Shown piece after piece: positions 26,330-34,146 of a DNA stretch of 34,146 bases (within the stretch, counting starts at the first letter, position 1; the number at the start of each line of letters is the position of its first letter). Origin of the DNA: Trachelipus rathkii. Lineage: Eukaryota; Arthropoda; Malacostraca; Isopoda; Trachelipodidae. The notes under the pieces were generated by a model. The model was not told the origin of the DNA. It searched no databases and saw only the letters and a list, made by a program, of their open reading frames with translations. A program made the position numbers and the translations under genes. Location of the stretch: NCBI GenBank assembly GCA_015478945.1, contig JABUQX010142009.1, positions 1 through 34,146 of the forward strand, given 5' to 3'.

Positions 26330-26512
26330 TAAGGGGGTAACACGGGGGACCAGGAAATCGAACTTTGGGCCAAGCTATCCCAAACAAACCAGCGCACCAA
26401 CGTGTTCGCAGTTGAGTTTTAAGTAGATTAAACTCCAACTGCTACGCGGAGGATTTTGAACCAGCATCCTCTCGTATGAGGAGGCGAATCCTGCGCGCCA
26501 CGAGGGCATTCA
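26330..26512 (-). mobile_element. tRNA-derived SINE-like sequence
   Basis: On the minus strand from 26512 there is a box A-like TGGCGCGCAGGATT (ending near 26487) and, about 40 bases on, a box B GGTTCAAAATCC (complement of 26451-26462). Between them lies CCTCATACGAGAGG, which resembles an anticodon arm. This order and spacing are those of RNA polymerase III internal promoters. The acceptor stem is not intact, so it is not a functional tRNA. The tail to about 26330 has normal base composition. The 5' side borders TA repeats. Confidence 0.6.
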
Positions 26513-26522
26513 TATATATATA

Positions 26523-26590
<68 letters not shown>
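26513..26590. repeat. (TA)n microsatellite
   Basis: TA array adjoining the SINE-like sequence. Confidence 0.95.
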
Positions 26591-26593
<3 letters not shown>

Positions 26594-27300
26594 TTCATTC
26601 AGAGGCGACCTGTTGGCATCTCAAATTTCAACTGGTTTCCTTATGTGTGGCGTCAGTGGAAACTATTGCTTTCAGGTTCAAAAAATAATTCCGTTTTTCT
26701 ACCAACTGGCTAGGCAAGCTGCTTTATTTGCCTTCTGACTCTAATAGCATTCTTTTTTTTTTTAAAATCCTTTAAATTACATTGGCAAAAAATAATAATA
26801 ATATTAGTACCTAATTAATTAATCTTATTGCTAACTTGATCATCTATTATACCGACTTATTTAATTTATAATTTCACAAAACATTTCATTGAAACTCATT
26901 CTTTTTAATCAAAAGGTCTCCTTGAGGCTAAACCCAGTGTCTCGGCAGACAAGTTGTATTTTGCTGTTATTAGTGGGATGCATCTGTGTGGAGTTAGTAA
27001 TAATAACTTTCATATTATTTATTAAATAATTAATTTATTATTGAATTTTTGTGTTTTTAATAAAATTGACTGTTAGTTTTATAAATATGGGTATATTGGA
27101 TTATTCGATTTAAGTTTCATTAAAATTTGCTAAATTCTTTTTCCCTGAGTGTTGTAGGCCATATTAAAAATTTCAAACATGTAAGAATAATAATACCCAT
27201 ACAGTCAGTGATTTATACTGCAAACCATTCCAAAAAGGAAAAAGAATTTAATCTTCTTTACTTAAATAAAAATGTAATTACAACAAAATTATAATTTTTA
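26591..27300. other. AT-rich spacer, nothing recognised
   Basis: About 700 bp with no coding signal, between a TA array and the left side of the transposase element. Confidence 0.4.
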
Positions 27301-27423
27301 TTATATATATATTCAATAATATATTTGGCGTTAAAAATAAAAATATTTTTTTATAGCTCTCACCCCATAAAATGGATCCAACTGTCTCAGAAACACTGCT
27401 GTATAAATTTTTTGCATTTTGAT

Positions 27424-27444
27424 TAATATTTAGAGGTAGTCCAG
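27424..27444 (+). repeat. inner block of left terminal inverted repeat
   Basis: AATATTTAGAGGTAGTCCAG pairs with CTGGACTACCTCTAAACATT at 30168-30187, in inverted orientation, on the far side of the ORF. Confidence 0.8.
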
Positions 27445-27579
27445 AGAGGTGCAAATTCTCATCTCTATATAACATTATTATATTGGTATTTAAGAAAGTG
27501 ATTTTTGTCACTCAGCTCCAGGTCCCCCCCAAACGGGTATTAGCTGCTCAAAGCAGGGGTTTCACAGATGCTACTCTGT

Positions 27580-29835
27580 TCATTGTTGCCTGGGTTGAAT
27601 GAGGGTTCCTTTACGAACATCTGGGTAGACACGTTGATGCTCAGTGACTACTTGCAATAGGAATTGTAGTTGCTCTTCATCTTTCGTCAAGAGTCGGTTA
27701 TACGACTTTATAAGTGCAACTGCACGTTCTGCATTATCATTAATAACTCTCAAGCTCTTTACTATTGTTTGAGCGGATTGGAAACCCTCTATTCTATACC
27801 AAACACGTGGATCTTCATTTAGAAAGCTGGTGTCCAGTCGAAGCTTATTGAAGAATTTCATTGTCTTCGGAGTAACGAAATCTTCCAGGTTTTTATCTTT
27901 TATGAAAGAAGCCTGATACTCAGGTCTTTTCAGAGGTTCCTCCTCATCATCTTCATCTTGAAGCTTGCCAACCATGCGCTGCTTTACTTCAGGAGGTACA
28001 GCATCATCAAAGAAACTGAGGGCCACTAGCTCCTCAGACAAATACCAGAAATGCTTTAACAGTTTGTTTGATGTAGCTTTGGAAATTTCTGCATTGGGTA
28101 GCTGAAGCAGGGACTTTGTTAAAAGCAAATCACGTCGAGGAGCTTCTTGTGCAACTGGGGCAGTAAACCATGCCTCAATATATACTAGAATTCCAAAAAT
28201 GCATAGCTCCTTGAGACCCTTCTCTTCCTCAGCTGTGAGTTTGAACTGTTTCCGAAACATATAAATTTTGAAAGCATACAGGAGTTTACTCATCCAACGT
28301 GCATGATGCACCGGTCCTGGGGCCCTGAATTTTACACCACCAGGTGGAGCATCTCCAAGAAACAAAATTGAAAGCTCCAGAAGCTCAAGGTAATCATCAC
28401 GAGGTTGTATGTTCTGCAATTGATTGGTTGCAAACTTCAGTGTTTGTTGTCGAACATCATCTGGAATCACTGCACAGACACTAACTTCTGCAATTCCTGG
28501 CTCAAAAGATGTAGAATTAAAGGATTCCCATCGGGCTTGAAATCGCTTGAAAAGCAAAACTTCAGGCCCCGAGCTTTCTCCCATGGTCGATTGAAAAGCT
28601 GCTGATAAAACAAGTTCCATTATATGATGACGGCAAGCAAGATACAGCAAACCCCTGCCAAGTATCTGTTCCAATAAAACACATGCACCACTTCGACGTC
28701 CTGTGTTTGCAGCAGTTGTGTCAAAGCACATTGCTGCCACTGTTTCACATACTCCCCATTCTTGTAGGGCATCAAATATAGCATGGGCTTGCAATTCACC
28801 AGTTCCAGAAGTTAGCTTGGGAACACCAAGAAGTTTATTAATACTCGGGCCAGATACGAGAATGGGAAGGCGATCCACATGTTCTTTCGATGTCAGATCT
28901 TGCAAAAGCTTCCCATCCCAGTGAACTGTAAGTGGTTCATTTGCATGAAACTCTTTTTTAATTTGTCGAGCAAATTCGGCTCTTGCCTTCTGTCTTGAAC
29001 GAGCTATAGTTGTTCTGTTGATCGCTAGATTATGTGGATCATGCCCAAGGCTAATAGCGGTTTCAGTCAGAACAATTGTGGCTTTTCTATCTGATACGCC
29101 AGTACGATCAAGTGCAGCTGCAAGAGAAGGTGTAACTATATTACGTTTAGCTCTAGAACGCTTTGGGTGAGGTTCTTCCCCTTCATCAGATAATTCAGAT
29201 ATGTGGCCTTCACTACTGTTTCCGCTGTTTCCCTCTTCACTGCTGCTAGAAGATGCAAGAATAACTTCTTTAGAAGTTGATGCTTCGCATTCCTCTCTAC
29301 TCCTTTTCTTACGCATGTCTTCATCTTTCCTTTTGTGCATAATTCGCTCTTCTTTTGCAGACAGGGTCTTATCCACAGATCCTATAGTTCCACGCCTTCC
29401 TTTCTCTCGTTGGGCAAGGAGAAATTCTTTGTCTTCTTGAAGAACTATCATACTTAGCGCGTTAGCATGAGATATGTCAAAGAGGTCATCCAAATTATCC
29501 ACAAATGTTTCTTCTTTCTTTATCTGCGCTGGAGTTCGTCGATTTCTAAGACGTTTCAGATCTTTCCAAGTTTGAAAAAGGATTTCAAGTTGCTTTATAG
29601 CATGATGTTCGGGCCGTACTGGAATTCGTGCCTTTCCTACCCAAAAAGGAATAAGATCTCTGATAGTCTTTGTTGCAGATTCGCGTATCGTCTCTTTTTC
29701 TTCAACATGACGCCTAAGAAACACACCCAAAGCATCACGATTGGATGGTAGCTTACTACCATGAAATTTCTTGACAATGAAATCTAAGAGAAAGTATTTA
29801 TCTTTACTACGAGTAACAGTATCGCCTTCAGCCAT
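27580..29835 (-). CDS. intact 751-aa hAT-like transposase or transposase-derived protein
   Basis: The ORF is uninterrupted, starts ATG and ends after QPRQQ. The N-terminal 190 residues hold a conserved-looking block (FWVGKARIPVR, 64-74; DDLFDISHA, 116-124; REKGRRG, 143-149), then a Lys/Arg-rich helix, a Ser/Glu-rich acidic linker (about 194-222) and a basic nuclear-localisation-like KRSRAKR (225-231). The core has HWDGKL (D307), CFDTTAANTG (D372), CRHHIMEL (C401 and H404), HARW (R513, W514) and NDNAERAVALI (E703). This matches hAT order: first Asp, second Asp about 65 residues on, CxxH, RW, and a C-terminal Glu in an A-x-ER-type motif near the end. By analogy D307, D372 and E703 would be the catalytic triad; that is inference. 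No BED zinc finger is evident. Similar proteins exist, to my recollection, as uncharacterised arthropod proteins. Flanking inverted repeats support a transposon; an intact frame among dead neighbours also permits domestication. Confidence 0.8.
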   Translation of the reverse strand: MAEGDTVTRSKDKYFLLDFIVKKFHGSKLPSNRDALGVFLRRHVEEKETIRESATKTIRDLIPFWVGKARIPVRPEHHAIKQLEILFQTWKDLKRLRNRRTPAQIKKEETFVDNLDDLFDISHANALSMIVLQEDKEFLLAQREKGRRGTIGSVDKTLSAKEERIMHKRKDEDMRKKRSREECEASTSKEVILASSSSSEEGNSGNSSEGHISELSDEGEEPHPKRSRAKRNIVTPSLAAALDRTGVSDRKATIVLTETAISLGHDPHNLAINRTTIARSRQKARAEFARQIKKEFHANEPLTVHWDGKLLQDLTSKEHVDRLPILVSGPSINKLLGVPKLTSGTGELQAHAIFDALQEWGVCETVAAMCFDTTAANTGRRSGACVLLEQILGRGLLYLACRHHIMELVLSAAFQSTMGESSGPEVLLFKRFQARWESFNSTSFEPGIAEVSVCAVIPDDVRQQTLKFATNQLQNIQPRDDYLELLELSILFLGDAPPGGVKFRAPGPVHHARWMSKLLYAFKIYMFRKQFKLTAEEEKGLKELCIFGILVYIEAWFTAPVAQEAPRRDLLLTKSLLQLPNAEISKATSNKLLKHFWYLSEELVALSFFDDAVPPEVKQRMVGKLQDEDDEEEPLKRPEYQASFIKDKNLEDFVTPKTMKFFNKLRLDTSFLNEDPRVWYRIEGFQSAQTIVKSLRVINDNAERAVALIKSYNRLLTKDEEQLQFLLQVVTEHQRVYPDVRKGTLIQPRQQ

Positions 29836-29912
29836 TGGTCTCTAGTTATAACTATATTAATAGCAGCTATAAAATAAAAATACAATAGTATACCTGTAAA
29901 GAGAAAAAGATT

Positions 29913-29988
29913 GATTTAGTATTGAAACACGCTAACTAAATAAATCAAATTTAAGTGATTTAGTATTGAAACAATAAATCAAATTTAA
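29913..29988 (+). repeat. short tandem duplication, 44-bp unit
   Basis: GATTTAGTATTGAAACA starts at 29913 and again at 29957, each followed by an AATAAATCAAATTTAA segment. The second copy lacks about 11 internal bases. Confidence 0.85.
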
Positions 29989-29990
29989 TG

Positions 29991-30019
29991 CTACCGATAT
30001 TTAGCACGTGTATCGGTAG
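29991..30019. other. perfect 9-bp inverted repeat with CACGTG loop
   Basis: CTACCGATA and TATCGGTAG are exact complements around an 11-base loop that contains CACGTG at 30005-30010. Confidence 0.75.
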
Positions 30020-30167
30020 GGAGGTGAACACGTGTAAAAATTGAATGAAACTTCTCCGTTTATTAAGAATAAAACATTTAGGCACAAATTGGAAGCTACA
30101 ACTGACCGCACCCTCACTCAACAGAGTTCACTCAACCACTGACACTGAGCACATCTTGTGGATGGCT

Positions 30168-30187
30168 GGACTACCTCTAAACATTAT
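30168..30187 (-). repeat. inner block of right terminal inverted repeat
   Basis: CTGGACTACCTCTAAACATT on the plus strand, inverted partner of 27424-27444; the homology continues outward to about 30290. Confidence 0.8.
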
Positions 30188-30298
30188 CAGAATGGTCTGA
30201 AATTTTATGTGGGAGGTTTTTACCCAAAGTGGATCCAGATTTGGATGGTGAGGCAAAAACATTTTCAAACTTTTTCTAAAAATAACAGGGCCAGGAAG

Positions 30299-30301
<3 letters not shown>

Positions 30302-30339
<38 letters not shown>

Positions 30340-30394
30340 TTACTATATATATATATATATATATGCTTATAACTATATACTTATATATAACATA

Positions 30395-30427
<33 letters not shown>
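30302..30427. repeat. (TA)n microsatellite between transposon and LINE A copy
   Basis: TA array with short breaks. The left side borders the transposon's outer end and the right side borders the 3' end of a minus-strand LINE A copy. Confidence 0.95.
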
Positions 30428-30429
<2 letters not shown>

Positions 30430-30880
30430 CCCTTTGCTTCTTATTCTTCTTCTTCATCTACCTTTTTTTCTCAAGACTGGGAGTAAAGCACTTTCTAAGC
30501 CCAGAAAAAGAAAAGCAGTAGAAGGGCATGCGACAAGTCGAAAAGAAAGCCCGACCGCACCGCCTGTGCCATTATTAGTAAGAACTCGACGCAATCAGAA
30601 AATCCACCCCTAGGGGACTCACTTTGGACCGCGACGGATACTTATAGTGAAGTCGTGGGGTTCATCCCGCTGGTCCAGGTGGGCCACAACCCGCCACCCC
30701 CTCACAAAGCACCCAATTTCTCTCTCCTGTACCACTAGCTTTATTTATAAATCTCTTTTCAAATCACATTTACTCCTTCAGACACTCTGTTCCACTGACT
30801 CAATCACTTTTTCTTCGATTTCCAGCAGGTCGGTTCCCAACACTCACCATATATCCAGCCAGCTTAAGCAGGCATAAACT
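30428..30880 (-). mobile_element. LINE family A, 5'-truncated copy
   Basis: On the minus strand the sequence ends, just before (TA)n, with CTCCCAGTCTTGAGAAAAA, corresponding to AGCCCAGTCTTGAGAGAAA at the 3' end of the plus-strand copy (about 3558-3576). TGGCCCACCTGGACCAGC with GGGATGAACCCC matches GGGCCCACCTGGGCCAGC with GGATGAACCCT at about 3359-3385. Only the 3' part is present. Confidence 0.8.
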
Positions 30881-31089
30881 TGAACTGAAGTTGGCTCCTA
30901 TTGATATACGCCTTGAAGGGGGCTCGGTCGTTTGGCTGTTCTTGATTTACTTTTTCGGGAGTTTTAGAGATGGCTCAGGCAGTAGAGTGACCAGAGAATG
31001 TCGATCTCAATGTAACAGTAGTTGAAAGTTTTCAAACCCCAGAGAGAGCTTAATTTTATATTTACCTTCTAGGTTCTTTTTATTTTCTT

Positions 31090-31158
31090 ATATATATATA
31101 TATATGCTGCTATATACTATAACCTTAACTACTCTGCCCTTATATATATATCTTTCTT

Positions 31159-31189
<31 letters not shown>

Positions 31190-31215
31190 CTCTATACTCT
31201 ACCATATATATATAT
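31090..31215. repeat. (TA)n-rich tract between two LINE A copies
   Basis: TA arrays with short breaks; adjoins the 3' end of the next minus-strand LINE A copy. Confidence 0.9.
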
Positions 31216-32880
31216 ACCTTTCTTCTACCTTTTCCAAAGATTGGGAGTAATTTGCGCTACAAGCATCGGAAAAGAAGAGCAGTAGGAGAACATATGAAGC
31301 AAGGAGAAAAGAAAGCCCAGCCTTGCCGCGTACCTCTGTGCTAGGCTGATTGGTAAGGGCACAATTCGCAATCAGAAAGAGTCCACACTGGAACTTCATG
31401 GGACTTGACCCGGATCCACACCTAGCAGAAGTAGTCGTCAAATTAACAGGGGTTTCATCCTGGCACTGGGTGGGCCAAAACCCTTCACCCACCCACAACA
31501 CCCCATAAATTCTCCCTATCTTTTTCTTTTCGCCTCTGTAAAAACTCATTTCTCTCACATAACATTCCTTTACTGACTCAATCACTTTTCTTCGGTCTCC
31601 CAAGCAGGAATTGGGTTCCCCAACACACACTCACCACTATATGTCAGCTTAACCAACCGATTATCACTCATCCTCCCACATGACCAAGCCATCTCAACAT
31701 ACTTTCATTTATTCTCTCATTTTACCCTTTTTCTTCACACCATTTAACTCTCTAATATGTATTTCTCATTTTATCAGTCTTTCACACCTACCCTAAGTTG
31801 TCTGCATCTGAACACATTGAACTTTAAGATCTATACTTCTTATTCCAGACCATAGTCGCTACTATACAATAACACAGGTAACAACATATGCCCTCATGCA
31901 AGACCCTAGCCGCACACAGACTTAGTCGCTTTTACATTCACTATAGCGATTTAATTGCACTGGCCTTCCTATCGTTCTAGCTTTCTCACCATCATCATCA
32001 AGTTTCCCTTCTCACCCAACGCTTTATACCCCAAATATTTTAGCTCAGACACTTGTTCCAGTATACATCTCCCTTAGTAACTTCACACTGGGGGCTATCC
32101 TCACTCACAACCATAACGCTGCTCTTATCTAAGTTTACTCCTTTTACCCTGCCAATCTCTGTCTTCTCCAAACTCTCTTTCAAAGATTTTCACCACACAG
32201 AACCAAATCATCAGCAGTAGAGCACCTCTACTCATCTCAAGTCTTCATCATTCTAACTTTTAAATTTTCCACCTCAATTATTTCTTTGTATCATATACAA
32301 ATTGAATAACCAAAGGAGACATAAGCACAACCCTGTCTCACTCCGCTGTAATACTAAACCGTCACAGCATTTCCATTTGTTCTCTACCACTTCTATCGTC
32401 ATACTTTGATTCCATTCAGGGAAGCCTACCACCAACCTCACCAACACCTGCCAGCGCTTCCTATTTAACTCTATCATGCGCCTATTTGCAATCCATAAAA
32501 CTGTCTAATTTGACTAACTATTTTACTCCCTCATTTTCTCTAATCATTTGTTTCAATGTAAAGATTTGATCCACATCCTCTGCCCACTCCCTAAACGCAC
32601 CTTGTTCGCTACAATCAGTCAGCTTCAGTCACTCGGCCTCTTTGCGTAATACCGCTTGCGCCCTGCAATAACACTCAATAAACCCATTCCCCCATAATTC
32701 TACAGTTCCACATATCTCCCTTGCCTTATATAAGGGTACACCATGCACTAACTCTATCAATCACTTGGGCCTACCCCTCACGCAAGCGCTTTTTAACCTC
32801 AAATCAATCAATCACCATCTAGCCACTCAGTTTTCTTGATGTTTACTTAGTAATTTCAATCTGTACTTTTAGTTTACCAT
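31216..32880 (-). mobile_element. LINE family A, degraded minus-strand copy
   Basis: The 3' end (about 31216-31480) matches the other two copies, including CTCCCAATCTTTGG and TGGCCCACCCAGTGCCAG followed by GATGAAACCCC. Upstream on the minus strand, fragments read SELKYLGYKAL (about 32025-32060), GECVLGNPIPA-type sequence, and a GIT/RGRVTEAD and RTRCV-like zone near 32590-32660 corresponding to the EEQGAFRSGRGCVDQI region. Stops are frequent. It extends to about 32880 before homology to the plus-strand copy becomes unreadable. Confidence 0.75.
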
Positions 32881-34146
32881 TTTCAACTTTCTCACTCTAT
32901 TACTCTCCTTCAACATAAATCCAAACCTTTATTTGTAGCATATCTGACATTTTTATCATAACTTTATTTTATATTATATTTTATAGTTTTAAAAGTCAAT
33001 TCTTATCTATCGTTTAATAATTTTAGCTTTATCTATTAATTATTTCAACTTGGGTTTCTTATATTCATTCTTAACCTTTTAAACTCGCTGGAAGGAAGGA
33101 AACACTATTACTGCCGAATACATTAAATCTCTTTATTTGTTTATTTTACCCCTCTTGTTTCATACCTTTGACATTTCTTTCTCACCCTGCAATTTCAAAA
33201 ATAACTGCTTCATTTTTAATGTTTCTTCTCTTGCTATAATTTCGAAAATAACCTTTGGCTTCATGTTACTTTTGGCATTCAACCGCTACTTAGCTTTGCT
33301 TTAGCTATACAATTCACTTTCTGTTAACAATTCTTCCATAACATCCCTTTTCTTTTCTGCTGTTGCTTTCGCTTCATTGCTCCCGGGCCCCATTTCGGGT
33401 TTCAACTTGTTCATTCAACGATTTACCTGACGTTTGCGCCTTCACTTGCTCCTTCAACGCATTCGCTCCAGCTACTCACTCATATTCCTTCGCTTCCACA
33501 TCACGCTCTTCTAGCTCAAGCACTAACGTTTCCCATAGACAACATAATGATCGTGTCCATTTTCCTAAAACCCTCTTTGTTTTATCCCTTTATAGCTTTA
33601 AATAGTGTTAACTTTAAGGCTAATGCTTGCTGTTGGGTGCCATCTACACACACCAACTCTAACAACACTTGGACACTAGTGTTTGAGAGGTATTACTTTT
33701 GCATCACTTCTCTGAATCGATACCTTTGCAAATTTCTAGTTTATACATTTTAAAAACACCTGTTTATATATCTTTTTGGTCTATCCAACTACAGGATTAC
33801 CCCAGCATTATCAGAATGGAAGCTTACCACTTTATTCAAAACATCATTTCAGTTATCAAAAAAATCATACTCTCTTCAACTTGTTTTATGGATGTGGATA
33901 CCATTTATTATTGTACTCAACTGTTGTCAGACAGATTCTGGGATCTTTAGTCTTATAAATACAGGTCATACATTAAATTTTTAAACTCCATTCTATATCT
34001 TATTATTCACCATCAATTCTTGGTTAACAATGTTTTGGTTTTGTTATAAACTTGAACGAATCAATTCAGTATCATCATATCTTTTTACTATCTCCAGACA
34101 TTTATTTCTATCTCAGACATCCATGTTATCAGTTCTTTTGAAGTTT
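32881..34146. other. T-rich terminal region with decayed charged coding traces
   Basis: On the minus strand between about 33530 and 33130, fragments rich in Lys, Glu and Ala can be read in shifting frames (for example ALKEQVKAQTSGKSLNEQVE and MEELLTESELYS). They resemble coiled-coil segments, perhaps of a retrotransposon gag or ORF1, but I cannot name a family. The rest, including plus-strand ORFs of 60-83 codons, shows no recognisable motif. Confidence 0.3.

Larger units (their letters stand above)
29836..30170 (-). promoter_or_regulatory. putative 5' region of the transposase gene
   Basis: AT-rich leader upstream of the ATG. On the minus strand TTGTATTTTTATTTTATAG at about 29871-29889 looks like a splice acceptor, so a 5' UTR intron is possible. 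Two CACGTG motifs (30005-30010, 30029-30034) and a stem-loop with 9-bp arms (29991-29999 and 30011-30019) lie within 200 bp of the start. Promoter activity is inference. Confidence 0.3.
27320..30300 (-). mobile_element. candidate autonomous DNA transposon with a single intact ORF
   Basis: Two inverted repeats flank the 751-aa ORF. The left one (about 27325-27444) and the reverse complement of the right one (about 30175-30290) share CTCACC, TGGATCCA, an AAATTT block, GAT(T)AATNTTTAGAGGTAGTCCAG and an outer TTGGCG/CTGGCC-type motif; the block TTTAGAGGTAGTCCAG is identical. Overall identity looks near two thirds by eye over about 120 bp. Both outer edges run into TA-rich tracts (27298-27325 and 30302-30427), so the exact termini and any target duplication cannot be fixed. 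The element would be about 3 kb. Confidence 0.6.

Noticed and set aside
26451..26500. Functional tRNA gene
   Set aside because: Box A and B are present, but no paired acceptor stem or clean cloverleaf can be drawn; it fits a SINE head better.
28405..29751. Plus-strand ORFs opposite the transposase
   Set aside because: They are shadows of the 751-codon minus-strand frame with no independent motifs.
29871..29900. Tiny intron (GTATAC to TTTTATAG) upstream of the transposase ATG
   Set aside because: About 27 bp is too short for a normal metazoan intron; only the acceptor-like 3' side was kept as a possibility.
33363..33958. Plus-strand ORFs near the window end as genes
   Set aside because: Ser/Thr/Phe-rich composition from T-rich DNA, overlapping frames and no motifs.

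Overview
This is eukaryotic nuclear DNA, most likely from an invertebrate and plausibly a decapod crustacean such as a penaeid shrimp. The evidence is its extreme load of (TA)n microsatellites, compound AAT/CA microsatellites, several non-LTR retrotransposon families of the kind common in crustacean assemblies, a Ty3/Gypsy remnant, hAT-like transposon ends and a decayed C2H2 zinc-finger array. Species assignment is inference; there is no rRNA or single-copy marker gene. No bacterial-style operons or CRISPR arrays are present. Many predicted ORFs made of alternating Ile/Tyr are just (TA)n read in frame and are not genes.

The window is a mosaic of transposable-element bodies separated by (TA)n arrays. 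At 1-690 there is a possible minus-strand exon and a 211-bp tandem duplication. At 685-3991 a pair of hAT-like ends encloses a degraded LINE (family A, plus strand) lying between two TA arrays. At 4000-5310 there are TA arrays, an orphan hAT-like end and a GC-rich palindrome. At 5500-8560 there is a nest of inverted and direct repeats. At 8560-9800 there is an unidentified AT-rich stretch with an ordered minisatellite built on a short palindrome. At 9969-13424 lies a degraded Jockey-like LINE (family J3, plus strand) exactly between two TA arrays. At 13521-16989 a second hAT-like pair of ends encloses a minus-strand LINE (family J2). At 17690-18600 a Ty3/Gypsy integrase-end remnant survives. 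At 20588-21821 a frameshifted C2H2 zinc-finger array is readable on the minus strand. At 22373-25236 a third hAT-like pair of ends encloses a satellite of about 27 alternating A/B monomers. At 25260-26600 there is degenerate TA-rich DNA with a tRNA-like SINE.

The outstanding feature is at 27320-30300: one uninterrupted 751-codon minus-strand ORF, flanked by inverted repeats of about 120 bp, between TA arrays. Its motifs (HWDGK, FDTTAANTG, CRHH, ARW and a C-terminal NDNAER) match the order seen in hAT transposases, although it does not look like any named hAT protein I can recall. It is the only clearly intact protein-coding gene here. After it come two partial minus-strand copies of LINE family A (30428-30880 and 31216-32880), then T-rich DNA with decayed charged coding traces.

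The main cross-cutting observation is that the bodies of unrelated elements (two LINE families and the intact transposon) are bounded by (TA)n on both sides, and all four longer LINE 3' ends in three families run directly into (TA)n. Either TA microsatellites are the landing pads for many elements or the element tails seed them.
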